From a virus, in IMG/VR virus record IMGVR_UViG_3300034104_001088, positions 1-29,656 of that record: a DNA stretch of 29,656 nt; one strand, written 5' to 3'. The translations under genes and the position numbers were made by a program. Under the pieces are notes generated by a model. The model was not told where the DNA came from and did no database searches. It saw only the letters and a list, made by a program, of their open reading frames with translations. Below are positions 1 to 7,146 of this stretch, one piece after another; the stretch's first letter is position 1, and each line of letters starts with the position of its first letter.

Positions 1-254
1 GAGAGTATTATAACAATTTAATAAATGAATTATGAATGAAGATTTAAAAGTAATGGGTTACTACAAAAACACGACCCGAGAGCAAATAGTACAAATCAAA
101 GACTTTAAAAAAGATAAACTTTGGTAAGAAACAATAAGACAATACGAAACAAATCCTATAACGGAGTTTTGTTGTTCAGTTGAAAGATTTAAACGATTAT
201 ATATTAAAACAAAGTAAAAATGGAAAAGACAATCAACGAAGAAGAGTTTATAGG
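1..254. repeat. Left copy of 254-bp terminal repeat (circular junction)
   Basis: Bases 1-254 match 29403-29656 except at position 127 (A here, C at 29529). The copy holds the last codons of the exonuclease gene (stop at 33-35), a truncated copy of the next small gene, and the start of the gene at 220. The simplest reading is that a circular or circularly permuted genome was written slightly past its own start. A true direct terminal repeat is the alternative. Confidence 0.93.
32..127 (+). pseudogene. Truncated allele of the 61-aa gene at 29434
   Basis: The reading frame is the same as in the intact copy at 29434-29619, but base 127 is A instead of C, turning a Tyr codon (TAC) into a stop (TAA). 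Only 31 of 61 residues remain. The start codon overlaps the stop of the exonuclease gene as ATGA. Because this copy lies in the terminal overlap, it is probably the same locus read twice, showing a population variant or an assembly error, rather than a second decayed gene. Confidence 0.7.
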
Positions 255-555
255 TATTATAGGCAACGAGGCTTATTTTAAGTTTGCTGGAGATATTTAT
301 AAGTTACTTAAAGAAAGCGAAGCATATAAACGCCAAGATGACGTAGTGTATTATATTGGTGCTTCACCTTTAAACGAAACAACGTGGTTTCATTATGAAG
401 CATCTTTATTTAAAAAGCTGGAGGGTGATGAGTTTGGGTTTACTCGAATGATAATAACCGATGACTTAGATATGACCTTAGATCGTATTAATTATGCAAA
501 AGACGAAATAAAAAAGAACGGCGGTGAAGATGGAATTTGGATTAATCATAAATAA
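220..555 (+). CDS. Hypothetical acidic protein, 111 aa
   Basis: No family was recognised. The protein is acidic, rich in Glu, Asp and aromatic residues, with no signal peptide or membrane segment, so it is probably cytoplasmic. Its ATG follows an A-rich stretch, and its first 35 bases recur at 29622-29656 in the right terminal copy. On the circular map it follows the Erf, exonuclease and 61-aa genes and precedes a possible ssDNA-binding protein, so it probably belongs to the early recombination operon. No function can be assigned. Confidence 0.8.
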   Translation: MEKTINEEEFIGIIGNEAYFKFAGDIYKLLKESEAYKRQDDVVYYIGASPLNETTWFHYEASLFKKLEGDEFGFTRMIITDDLDMTLDRINYAKDEIKKNGGEDGIWINHK

Positions 556-564
556 ATAAGTAAA

Positions 565-816
565 ATGGAAAACAAAGAATGGAGTACGGGTGCTTGGAAA
601 AAGCAGACTCAAAAAGGCGAAGTAATTAACTTCACTATCAACAATGTTAAATATTCAATGTGGGTTAATAATAATAAAAAAGAAGATAAACACCCTGATT
701 ACAGAATAGTAATTAATGACTTTAAACCTAAGCAACAAGGTGAACAAGCGAAGCCAACAGCTGGAAGACCAAGTTATGGCAATAAAGACTTTGACGATTT
801 TTTAGGTAACTTATGA
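565..816 (+). CDS. Possible single-stranded DNA-binding protein, 83 aa
   Basis: A small basic protein. The N-terminal half has a short beta-rich pattern (KGEVINFTINNVKYSMWV) and an HPDYRI segment around residues 42-47, like the small DUF736-type phage proteins. The C-terminus is a low-complexity linker ending in an acidic-hydrophobic tail (DFDDFLGNL), which resembles the partner-binding tip of SSB proteins. It lies nine bases after the 111-aa gene and overlaps the next gene as ATGA. The place beside Erf and exonuclease genes supports an ssDNA role, but no OB fold can be proven by reading. Function is inferred. Confidence 0.75.
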   Translation: MENKEWSTGAWKKQTQKGEVINFTINNVKYSMWVNNNKKEDKHPDYRIVINDFKPKQQGEQAKPTAGRPSYGNKDFDDFLGNL

Positions 817-1016
817 ATTACGCAGCACAAGTATTAAGCGAAGCGAATGAAGTAACGAGGGCAATGGTTAAACAGTACCTACAAAAACACGAATTAAGCC
901 TTAACGCTTTTTCAAAGTTAGTAGATATAAGACAACCTAACTTACATAAATTCATGAGCGGAAGTAGTTTATCCAGTAAATCAATAGAAAAGCTGGGTGA
1001 GTTTTTTAGTAAATAA
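813..1016 (+). CDS. Small XRE-like helix-turn-helix protein, 67 aa
   Basis: Residues 25-66 read as a Cro/XRE-type helix-turn-helix. LNAFSKLVDIRQPNLHKFM fits helices 2 and 3, with a turn at VDIRQ, and SSKSIEKLGEFF resembles the following helix. It would bind DNA as a small repressor or activator of early genes. The start overlaps the stop of the previous gene (ATGA), and the gene is last in its operon: a terminator follows at 1038-1072 and a promoter at 1105. No integrase was found, so there is no positive sign of a lysogeny switch. The DNA target is unknown. Confidence 0.8.
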   Translation: MNYAAQVLSEANEVTRAMVKQYLQKHELSLNAFSKLVDIRQPNLHKFMSGSSLSSKSIEKLGEFFSK

Positions 1017-1037
1017 CTGAGGTTCGGCAAAACCAAC

Positions 1038-1072
1038 AAAAAGGCGGAATGTAAAAAATTTCGCTTTTTTTT
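1038..1072 (+). terminator. Intrinsic terminator of the recombination operon
   Basis: Bases 1038-1049 can pair with 1059-1070 over 12 positions, counting G-U pairs, around a 9-base loop, and the right arm runs into a T tract. It follows the HTH gene and separates the early operon from the promoter at 1082-1112. Confidence 0.7.
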
Positions 1073-1081
1073 GTTAAAATG

Positions 1082-1112
1082 TTTGTTATATTAAAAAGAA
1101 TAATTATATTTG
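1082..1112 (+). promoter_or_regulatory. Bacteroidetes-type promoter (TTTG ... TATATTTG)
   Basis: TTTG at 1082-1085 and TATATTTG at 1105-1112 are 19 bases apart, matching the known Bacteroidetes -33/-7 pattern (TTG ... TAnnTTTG). The leader continues with an ACAATTAA-type A-rich stretch to the ATG at 1141. No other clear promoter was seen before the terminase genes, so this may feed transcription well into the late region. Confidence 0.75.
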
Positions 1113-1140
1113 TAGACAATTAACAATTAAAAAAAGAATT

Positions 1141-1500
1141 ATGAAAGATTTAACAAGACATTGCAGCGAGTGTGACGGTTGGGGAACCATTACAATTGAA
1201 CACAACGGAACTGAAATTCCTTATTTACAAAATATTGTTGACTACGAATGTATGTCATGTTTTGGAACAGGTGAGCAGTTAGACCCCGAATCAATTAAAG
1301 ACCGTATTGAAGATATTGATTGGATGATTGAAGGAATGCAAACACGGATGAGAATGCATTCGGATTTTATCATGCAGTTAAAGAAAGGATACTTACATGA
1401 ATTAGCAAATAAATACAACGATCGTTTAGACACTTGCGCTCGTGGTTTAGGTCGTTTAATGAATTATAAAAGAAAATTACATAACTTAGTCGCAAATTAA
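1141..1500 (+). CDS. Zinc-knuckle protein with two CxxCxGxG motifs, 119 aa
   Basis: CSECDGWG (Cys8, Cys11) and CMSCFGTG (Cys37, Cys40) form the CxxCxGxG pair used by DnaJ-type zinc domains, so one zinc ion is probably bound. The remaining part is helical and Met/Arg-rich (residues 50-119), possibly a coiled coil. There is no J domain, so it is not a DnaJ chaperone. It is the first gene after the promoter at 1105, with an A-rich leader. The role is unknown; nucleic-acid or protein binding is possible. Confidence 0.8.
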   Translation: MKDLTRHCSECDGWGTITIEHNGTEIPYLQNIVDYECMSCFGTGEQLDPESIKDRIEDIDWMIEGMQTRMRMHSDFIMQLKKGYLHELANKYNDRLDTCARGLGRLMNYKRKLHNLVAN

Positions 1501-1504
1501 GACT

Positions 1505-1759
1505 ATGTTATTAATACTATTAGTTGCAGTTGCGTGGTGGTTTGTTAACTTCGAACCCCTGCAGCTGCTTTTTGATTTTATATTTACCCAGTTTAAAGTT
1601 AGTCACCTTTCGAATTACATTCATTCGAGTTTAGGTTGCTGGAAATGTTGGAGCTTTTGGACCACCTTAATTTACACGGGTAGCTTTCAATTAGCTTGTT
1701 TAGGTGCTTTAATTGCTTTTACTATAGATATATGTTTGAACAAGTTGAACTTGAAGTAA
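1505..1759 (+). CDS. Small membrane protein with CWKCWSFW motif, 84 aa
   Basis: A hydrophobic N-terminal segment (residues 1-20) and a second near residues 57-76 suggest two membrane spans. Between them lies a Cys-Trp motif, GCWKCWSFWTT, of the kind seen in small membrane proteins with a CxxCxxFW core (loosely like DUF1360). The start is five bases after the previous stop, and the end overlaps the next gene by 28 bases. A holin role is conceivable, but the gene is far from the endolysin at 22134, which has its own holin-like neighbour. Function is unknown. Confidence 0.75.
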   Translation: MLLILLVAVAWWFVNFEPLQLLFDFIFTQFKVSHLSNYIHSSLGCWKCWSFWTTLIYTGSFQLACLGALIAFTIDICLNKLNLK

Positions 1760-1935
1760 TAAACGAAATAAACGCTTCGCAGGACGTTATTAAGTATTCA
1801 AAGGTTAGTTTGAATAAGCTAAAAAAGATTAAGGAACTAAAAACAGGAAAAAAGGATGGCGAATGCTTTTGTTCAAACGTCCGAAGGCGTGTTTGGTTTA
1901 AAGATTTCATGCAGTGGGTTGAAAGCAATACTTGA
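1732..1935 (+). CDS. Small Cys-motif protein, 67 aa
   Basis: I chose the ATG at 1732. An upstream TTG at 1696 would lengthen the overlap with the membrane protein and adds an unlikely N-terminus. The first two thirds are helical and Lys-rich. The end carries a compact GECFCSNVRRRVWFKDFMQW block (residues 42-61), with a CxC followed by an Arg cluster, which suggests metal or nucleic-acid binding. It overlaps both neighbours, as is common in tightly packed phage operons. No precise function can be given. Confidence 0.65.
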   Translation: MFEQVELEVINEINASQDVIKYSKVSLNKLKKIKELKTGKKDGECFCSNVRRRVWFKDFMQWVESNT

Positions 1936-2449
1936 CAAATACATTAACACGAATTACGCTGAGATTAGAAAATATACTAACTATTTTTTGGTGCGTATGA
2001 ATAGCCGAATAAATGCCGATGTAGTAATAAACAATAGCTATCTGTATTTAGTTAAGTTAAACCCCGACTTAAAGACGGAAAATGAAGTTAAAAGCTATCT
2101 ATTAAACGCTATAAAAAAACAAATCATTTGGAATACCTCACAAAGTAACAACGAAGAGTTAGTTACGGCACTTGAATACGAGCCAAACGAAACGAATGAC
2201 GATACGGATTTAATATATAAGATAGAGCAGGAGCGCAAATATCAGTTATACAAGTCATGTATTGAGATTTACAGAAACACGATTAAAGATAGAATTAAGT
2301 TAATTATATTTGAAGCATACTACGATAAAGGATATACGACAGCCAGGGCAATGGGAAAGTATTTCGACCTACCATTTACAACGGCTCACTATTGGATTAA
2401 AGAAATAAAAGAAGATTTAAAACGAATAAAACTTGAAAATGAAAATTAA
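1919..2449 (+). CDS. Sigma-factor-like HTH protein, about 176 aa
   Basis: The C-terminal part, from about 55 residues before the end, reads as a sigma region-4-type helix-turn-helix (YYDKGYTTARAMGKYFDLPF, then TTAHYWIKEIKEDL). The N-terminal part (LDKYINTNYAEIRKYTNYFL) resembles the region-2-like start of phage sigma-like proteins. It may direct RNA polymerase to phage promoters or simply bind DNA next to the terminase genes. The start is uncertain. ATG at 1856 gives 197 aa but overlaps the previous gene by 80 bases with an unconvincing N-terminus. TTG at 1919 keeps the overlap at 17 bases and begins at the conserved-looking part. Confidence 0.7.
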   Translation: MKAILDKYINTNYAEIRKYTNYFLVRMNSRINADVVINNSYLYLVKLNPDLKTENEVKSYLLNAIKKQIIWNTSQSNNEELVTALEYEPNETNDDTDLIYKIEQERKYQLYKSCIEIYRNTIKDRIKLIIFEAYYDKGYTTARAMGKYFDLPFTTAHYWIKEIKEDLKRIKLENEN

Positions 2450-2669
2450 AGACGAATTTAAAGGAAAAGTAATTGTAAAATACGACAGTGTATTAGGACA
2501 AAAGCGAATTGAAGTAGATAAATTAGACCCGGCACGATTTACTTACTATCAATCAATAGGACTTGGATACTTATTTGAACCTGAAGCAATAAGTTACACT
2601 GGAATAGACCAAGAAGAAACCGAAGAGAAAGTTGAAAAGCCAAAAAGACGGAGAAAAAAAGCTGAATGA
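2439..2669 (+). CDS. Hypothetical protein with basic tail, 76 aa
   Basis: I chose the ATG at 2439; an in-frame TTG at 2433 is less likely. The N-terminal 50 residues are mixed beta/helix (KGKVIVKYDSVLGQKRIEV, then LDPARFTYYQSIGLGYLF). The C-terminus is an acidic stretch followed by a strongly basic one (KPKRRRKKAE). It overlaps the sigma-like gene by 11 bases and the next gene as ATGA. Small proteins of this pattern sit before the terminase genes in related phages as I recall them, but the function is unknown. Confidence 0.75.
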   Translation: MKIKDEFKGKVIVKYDSVLGQKRIEVDKLDPARFTYYQSIGLGYLFEPEAISYTGIDQEETEEKVEKPKRRRKKAE

Positions 2670-2866
2670 GTGTAATTCTTAAAAGCGATTACTACATTAT
2701 TTTCATGAATCCAAACAAACATAAAAAGGAATGGAACGCTATGAGGTTAATAATGAACGTAGCTGAAATAAATTACTGTATTTTTATAGACTACAATCTA
2801 AACTATTTAGAATTTCACCCAGTTACAAAACAAGAATTTAGAGATTATCAATACAACCCTAATTAA
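2666..2866 (+). CDS. Hypothetical protein, 66 aa
   Basis: A small protein rich in Tyr, Asn and Ile with no recognised family. The ATG at 2666 overlaps the previous stop (ATGA), and the stop directly abuts the start of the methyltransferase gene at 2867, so the genes are translationally linked. An internal Met at residue 14 could be an alternative start. Function is unknown. Confidence 0.65.
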   Translation: MSVILKSDYYIIFMNPNKHKKEWNAMRLIMNVAEINYCIFIDYNLNYLEFHPVTKQEFRDYQYNPN

Positions 2867-4084
2867 ATGAAGTTAGTAAACATATCGGACGTAAAGCCAA
2901 ACCCAAAGAACCCAAGAATAATAAAAGATGGAAAATTCCAAAAGTTAGTTAAATCTATCCAAGAGTTCCCTGATATGTTAAATAAACGCCCTCTAATCGT
3001 TTTTACTGACGTAGATGATAAATACGTTGTATTAGGCGGTAATATGCGTTTAAAAGCCTTAAATGAGCTAAAATTTAAAGAAATACCAATTATAGTAGCA
3101 GACGAATGGACGGAGGAACAGAAAAACGAATTTTTAATTAAAGATAATGTAGGTTTTGGAGAATGGGATTGGGATAGCTTAGCAAATGAATGGGACGCTG
3201 AAAAATTAGACGATTGGGGTTTGGATTTACCTATTGATTTACACGTTGTGGAATTAGAAGCCGAAGAAGATAATTACGAAATACCAAACGAAATTGAAAC
3301 CGATATTGTTTTAGGCGACTTATTCGAAATAGGCGAACACAGGTTACTTTGCGGGGATAGTACTTGCAGTGATACCGTTGCAAAGTTGATGAATGGAGAG
3401 AAAGCCGATATGGTGTTTACAGACCCTCCTTATAATATAGATTTCAAAGATGATAAAAACAGAAAAATACTAAATGATAATTTAGGCGAAGGTTTTGAAG
3501 AGTTTATTTGCGATATAGTCAATAATATAGTTTTATTTGTAGATAAAGGTGCAGTTTATATGTGTTTTTCACAAAGATTTATTTTAGACTATACAAAAGC
3601 AATAAAAGAAGCAAACATAAAAGATTATGATTTAATTATATGGTATAAAGATACGACAATGAGAATGGGAAAAGATTACAGAAATTATTACGAACCTATT
3701 TGGCTGTTGAGAATAAATGGGCCTGTTTTTTATGGAGAAAGAGAGTTTGAAAAAAATGTTTGGGAAATAAATTCAATACACTCAGCAGGTAGTAAAGATG
3801 ATAGTGGCAAATCTTGGTTTCAAGGAGGCAATAAAGATTTAACATTGCACCCAACACAAAAACCAATACAAGTACCAACAAAAGCAATAAATAATAGTTC
3901 AAAAGCAAATGATTTAATACTTGATTTATTTTTAGGTAGCGGCTCAACAATGGTAGCAGCACACCAACTAAAACGCAAATGTTATGGTACGGAATTAGAC
4001 CCGAAATACTGCCAAGTTATCATTGACCGTATGAAGAAACTTGACCCGAGTTTAGTTATTAAGAAGAACGGAGTTGAAATCTAA
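2867..4084 (+). CDS. ParB-like domain fused to DNA methyltransferase, 405 aa
   Basis: Residues 1-120 form a ParB/Srx-like domain (ISDVKPNPKNPR, then VVLGGNMRLKALNEL around 54-68). The rest is an S-adenosylmethionine-dependent DNA methylase. TDPPYNI at 185-191 is the catalytic motif IV and LDLFLGSGST near 352-361 is the SAM-binding motif I. Motif IV before motif I is the beta-class order, used by N6-adenine or N4-cytosine enzymes. No restriction enzyme is nearby, so it is an orphan methylase, probably protecting phage DNA from host restriction or marking it for packaging. The central part is more AT-rich than both ends, suggesting exchange of the target-recognition region. Confidence 0.93.
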   Translation: MKLVNISDVKPNPKNPRIIKDGKFQKLVKSIQEFPDMLNKRPLIVFTDVDDKYVVLGGNMRLKALNELKFKEIPIIVADEWTEEQKNEFLIKDNVGFGEWDWDSLANEWDAEKLDDWGLDLPIDLHVVELEAEEDNYEIPNEIETDIVLGDLFEIGEHRLLCGDSTCSDTVAKLMNGEKADMVFTDPPYNIDFKDDKNRKILNDNLGEGFEEFICDIVNNIVLFVDKGAVYMCFSQRFILDYTKAIKEANIKDYDLIIWYKDTTMRMGKDYRNYYEPIWLLRINGPVFYGEREFEKNVWEINSIHSAGSKDDSGKSWFQGGNKDLTLHPTQKPIQVPTKAINNSSKANDLILDLFLGSGSTMVAAHQLKRKCYGTELDPKYCQVIIDRMKKLDPSLVIKKNGVEI

Positions 4085-4086
4085 TA

Positions 4087-4107
4087 ACAGCACAATTACA
4101 GCACAAT
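4087..4107 (+). repeat. Two ACAGCACAAT direct repeats before the small terminase
   Basis: ACAGCACAAT occurs at 4087-4096 and again at 4098-4107, 11 bases apart, in the short gap before the small terminase gene and reaching its ATG. Terminase recognition (pac) sites often lie in or near the small-subunit gene, so this could be a binding site. It could equally be a chance duplication of a translation leader. Confidence 0.4.
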
Positions 4108-4483
4108 GGGAGCAAAAGATATTGAACAGCATAAATTCCAAAAAGGCGAATCAGGAAACCCTAACGGCAGACCTCGAAAATATGTTTCAGCACTAAAGGA
4201 ACATGGCTACAAAGCATCTGAAATTAACGATTGTATTTTAGTAATGATTTCAATGAGCCTTGATGAACTTAAAGACGTATGGCAAAACCCAAAAGCAACG
4301 ATACTCGAAAAGACGATTGCAAATGCTTTACGTAAATCTTTGGAGAAAGGAAGCCTATATTCAATAGAAACTTTATTAAGTCGAGCAGTTGGAAAACCAA
4401 AAGAATCAATCGACCATACAACAAACGGAGAGCCAATGCGAGATATTAAAGTCACAATAATAAATGGAAATAAAGGCGACTAA
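4106..4483 (+). CDS. terS: Probable small terminase subunit, 125 aa
   Basis: Residues 11-25 (FQKGESGNPNGRPRK) match the DUF5681 N-terminal signature. The rest is helical (about 40-95), with no enzyme motif. It overlaps the large terminase gene by 20 bases, which is the usual position and size for the small subunit that recognises phage DNA and loads the motor. DUF5681 proteins occur next to large terminases in many phages and prophages. The assignment rests on that context plus the domain; no binding assay evidence can be read from sequence. Confidence 0.75.
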   Translation: MGAKDIEQHKFQKGESGNPNGRPRKYVSALKEHGYKASEINDCILVMISMSLDELKDVWQNPKATILEKTIANALRKSLEKGSLYSIETLLSRAVGKPKESIDHTTNGEPMRDIKVTIINGNKGD

Positions 4484-5615
4484 CATATTCCAAAAAAACT
4501 TTAACGCACTTCAAAATAAAGAGGTGCGTTTTGTTATTAATGAGGGTGGCTCCCGTTCATCCAAAACTTATTCGCTTTGTCAATTACTAATCGTTTACGC
4601 TTTGCAAAATCCTCAAAAGGTAGTTAGCATCATTCGAAAAACATTTCCTGCTTTGCGTGCCACGGTAATGCGTGACTTCTTAGAAATCTTAAAAGACTTG
4701 GATATTTACTCACAGGAACGCCACAACAAGTCTGAACACATCTATACATTCGAAAATGGTTCGATAATAGAATTTTTTAGTGTTGATGATGAACAAAAGA
4801 TTAGAGGGCGTAAAAGGGACGTAGCATGGTGTAATGAAGCGAATGAACTTTATTACGATGACTTTACGCAATTGAATATGAGAACCGAGTTTAAATTGAT
4901 TTTTGATTACAACCCGTCCGAGTCTTCAAGTTGGTTATATGAGTTACCAAAAGACGAATCAATATTAATCAAGTCTACTTATCGTGACAATCCGTTTTTA
5001 CCTGAAAGCATTAAAAAACAAATCGAGGATTTAAAACGAACCGATGAAGCCTTATATCAAATATACGCACTTGGGGAGAAAGCAATAAGTAAAAGTAATA
5101 TATACTCAAATTGGACTTTCTTGAATCACAGGCCATCAAAGTTTGTTAACTATGTTTATGGTCTGGATTTTGGATATAACCATCCAACCGCGCTCGTTCG
5201 AGTTTATTGGGTAGATAACGACATTTTTATTGAAAAGGTAATTTACGAAAGCTACCTAACTACGACAAACCTAATCGACAAAATGAATCAGTTAGGCGTA
5301 GAAAAACACGTGACAATATTAGCTGACTACTCAAGACCTGAAATAATAGCAGAAATGAATAACGCGGGCTTTGATGTTCAAAACGCAAATAAGGTAGTTA
5401 AAAAAGGAATTGATAACATCAAAACATTTGGGGTATTTTGCGAGGACAGCAAAGAAATTAAAAAGGAATATGATAACTACAAATGGAAAAAAGTTGGTGA
5501 CATAATCACGGACGAACCTATCAAATTATTTGATGATGCAATGGATGCGATTCGTTACGCGGTTACTCATATTAGACAAGAATATTACACGGATGATTCA
5601 TACTTTGCCTTCTAA
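4464..5615 (+). CDS. terL: Terminase large subunit, 383 aa
   Basis: This is the ATP-driven packaging motor and nuclease that fills proheads through the portal. The Walker A-like loop is GGSRSSKT (28-35) and the Walker B strand ends in NEAN (VAWCNEAN, 120-127). The C-terminal RNase H-like nuclease carries acidic residues in YGLDFGYNHP (Asp235), ILADYS (Asp288) and FDDAMDAIRYA (Asp361 region). Length is somewhat short but normal for this family of Bacteroidetes and Firmicutes phages. The start at 4464 lies inside the small-subunit gene in another frame. All expected catalytic positions are present. Confidence 0.96.
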   Translation: MEIKATNIFQKNFNALQNKEVRFVINEGGSRSSKTYSLCQLLIVYALQNPQKVVSIIRKTFPALRATVMRDFLEILKDLDIYSQERHNKSEHIYTFENGSIIEFFSVDDEQKIRGRKRDVAWCNEANELYYDDFTQLNMRTEFKLIFDYNPSESSSWLYELPKDESILIKSTYRDNPFLPESIKKQIEDLKRTDEALYQIYALGEKAISKSNIYSNWTFLNHRPSKFVNYVYGLDFGYNHPTALVRVYWVDNDIFIEKVIYESYLTTTNLIDKMNQLGVEKHVTILADYSRPEIIAEMNNAGFDVQNANKVVKKGIDNIKTFGVFCEDSKEIKKEYDNYKWKKVGDIITDEPIKLFDDAMDAIRYAVTHIRQEYYTDDSYFAF

Positions 5616-5633
5616 ACAAAAACACGAAAAAAA

Positions 5634-5642
5634 TTAATATTG
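5634..5642 (+). promoter_or_regulatory. TTAATATTG element before the fibre gene
   Basis: A one-base variant of the TTAATATAG element found at 15361, 17051 and 19675, again two bases before the start codon. The short gap 5616-5644 separates packaging genes from tail genes. Confidence 0.4.
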
Positions 5643-5644
5643 GT

Positions 5645-7135
5645 ATGGCTTACCGAGAAAGACAAAAGATTAGTCAAATGACACCTAAGGGTGCTAACTT
5701 AGCAGCTACGGATTTAATCGAAGTTAGTGAATTAGTAAGTGGCTCTTATGTTACTAAGTCAATCACTGGTCAAGAAATCATTGATGCCTCTGGTGGTGGA
5801 ACTGGAACTGTTACAAGTGTTGGTTTAACAACAGGCACAAGCGGAACTGATATAAACGTAACAAATTCTCCTATTACTACTTCAGGTGATATTACATTAA
5901 ACATTCCAATTGCAAGTGCTACAAATACCGGTAAACTTTCTTCAACTGATTGGACTACGTTTAACAATAAAGGAAACGGAACGGTTACAAGCGTAGATTT
6001 AACTATGCCTTCAGCTTTTACGGTAACAGGTAACCCTATAACATCGAGTGGAACATTAGCAGTTGCAGGAGCAGGTGTTGTTAGTCAATATGTTCGTGGC
6101 GATGGTTCGTTAGCTAACTTCCCTTCCGTTTCGGGTGGTGGTGCTTCGACAAGTTACTATTTAAATGGTTCGGTAAACCAAGGAACAATTGGTGGTGTTA
6201 CTTATTACGAAATGAATAAGACACCTATATTAGGAGCGGGAACGGATTTCGTTCGAACAAATGGTGCGGGTAATGGTTACATCGCTTCATTCTTAACTGA
6301 TGCCAATGACCCAAATTTATTAAAGATACCGGGCGGAAATTGGAATTTAGAATTTTATTTTTCAGCGTCAAGTAGTGGAAGCACACCTTCGTTTTATGTA
6401 GAGCTTTATAAATACGATGGAACTACGTTTACGTTAATCGCTTCGAATTCTACAAATCCCGAAATCATAACGGGTGGTACTGCAATAGATGCTTATTTTA
6501 CTACTTTAAGTGTTCCTGAAACTATTTTGTTAGCAACGGATAGGTTAGCAATTCGAGTTTATGTAACTACGGCAGGACGAACAATTACAATGCATACTGA
6601 AGATAACCATCTTTGTCAAATAATCACGACATTCACAACGGGTTTAACTGCATTGAATGGATTAACTGAACAAGTGCAAAACTTTGCAACGGGAACAAGT
6701 GGAACGGACTTTGGTATTAATTCAAGTAGTTCAACACACACGTTTAATTTACCTACAGCAAGTGCAACAAATAGAGGTGCATTAAGTTCAACTGATTGGA
6801 CTACGTTTAACGCAAAAGCACCAACGGAAGTCACAATAAACACTCAAACTGTTAATTACACTTTAGCCTTAACTGATAACTATAAATTAATCGAAGTAAA
6901 CAATGCGAGTGCGAGAACAATAACAATACCCACAAATACTGCGGTTACTTTTCCAATAGGCACTCAAATTTTGATTAGTCAATATGGAGCAGGTCAAGTT
7001 ACTATTGCACCTGATACTGGCGTTACTTTACGGTCAAGTGGTGGAAAAACAAAGACAGCTGCTCAGTATGCAATGGCTACTTTAGTAAAACGCGGAACAA
7101 ATGAATGGTATTTAGCAGGAGATTTAACAACTTAA
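5645..7135 (+). CDS. Tail fibre / receptor-binding-like protein with repeats, 496 aa
   Basis: Rich in Thr, Ser and Gly, with repeated beta units: GTVTSVGLTTG and GTVTSVDLTMP near residues 54 and 112, and SATNxGxLSSTDWTTFNxK at 91-109 and again at 373-391. QYVRGDGSLANFP (148-160) and a C-terminal domain ending YAMATLVKRGTNEWYL are typical of fibre or decoration proteins of Bacteroidetes phages as I know them. The short N-terminal part probably anchors it to the tail tip. It directly follows the terminase, an unusual place for a fibre gene. Host receptor binding is inferred. Confidence 0.8.
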   Translation: MAYRERQKISQMTPKGANLAATDLIEVSELVSGSYVTKSITGQEIIDASGGGTGTVTSVGLTTGTSGTDINVTNSPITTSGDITLNIPIASATNTGKLSSTDWTTFNNKGNGTVTSVDLTMPSAFTVTGNPITSSGTLAVAGAGVVSQYVRGDGSLANFPSVSGGGASTSYYLNGSVNQGTIGGVTYYEMNKTPILGAGTDFVRTNGAGNGYIASFLTDANDPNLLKIPGGNWNLEFYFSASSSGSTPSFYVELYKYDGTTFTLIASNSTNPEIITGGTAIDAYFTTLSVPETILLATDRLAIRVYVTTAGRTITMHTEDNHLCQIITTFTTGLTALNGLTEQVQNFATGTSGTDFGINSSSSTHTFNLPTASATNRGALSSTDWTTFNAKAPTEVTINTQTVNYTLALTDNYKLIEVNNASARTITIPTNTAVTFPIGTQILISQYGAGQVTIAPDTGVTLRSSGGKTKTAAQYAMATLVKRGTNEWYLAGDLTT

Positions 7136-7146
7136 AATAAAAACAA

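Noticed and set aside
813-1016. Lysogeny repressor with integration module
   Set aside because: The HTH protein is only 67 residues and no integrase, excisionase or attachment site was found, so a temperate lifestyle is not supported.
2305-2312. TATATTTG inside the sigma-like gene
   Set aside because: It lies within coding sequence with no gene start at a fitting distance, so it is taken as chance.
3696-3962. Minus-strand Leu-rich frame inside the methyltransferase gene
   Set aside because: The Leu runs are the complement of CAA/AAT-rich codons; the conserved methyltransferase motifs on the plus strand explain the sequence.
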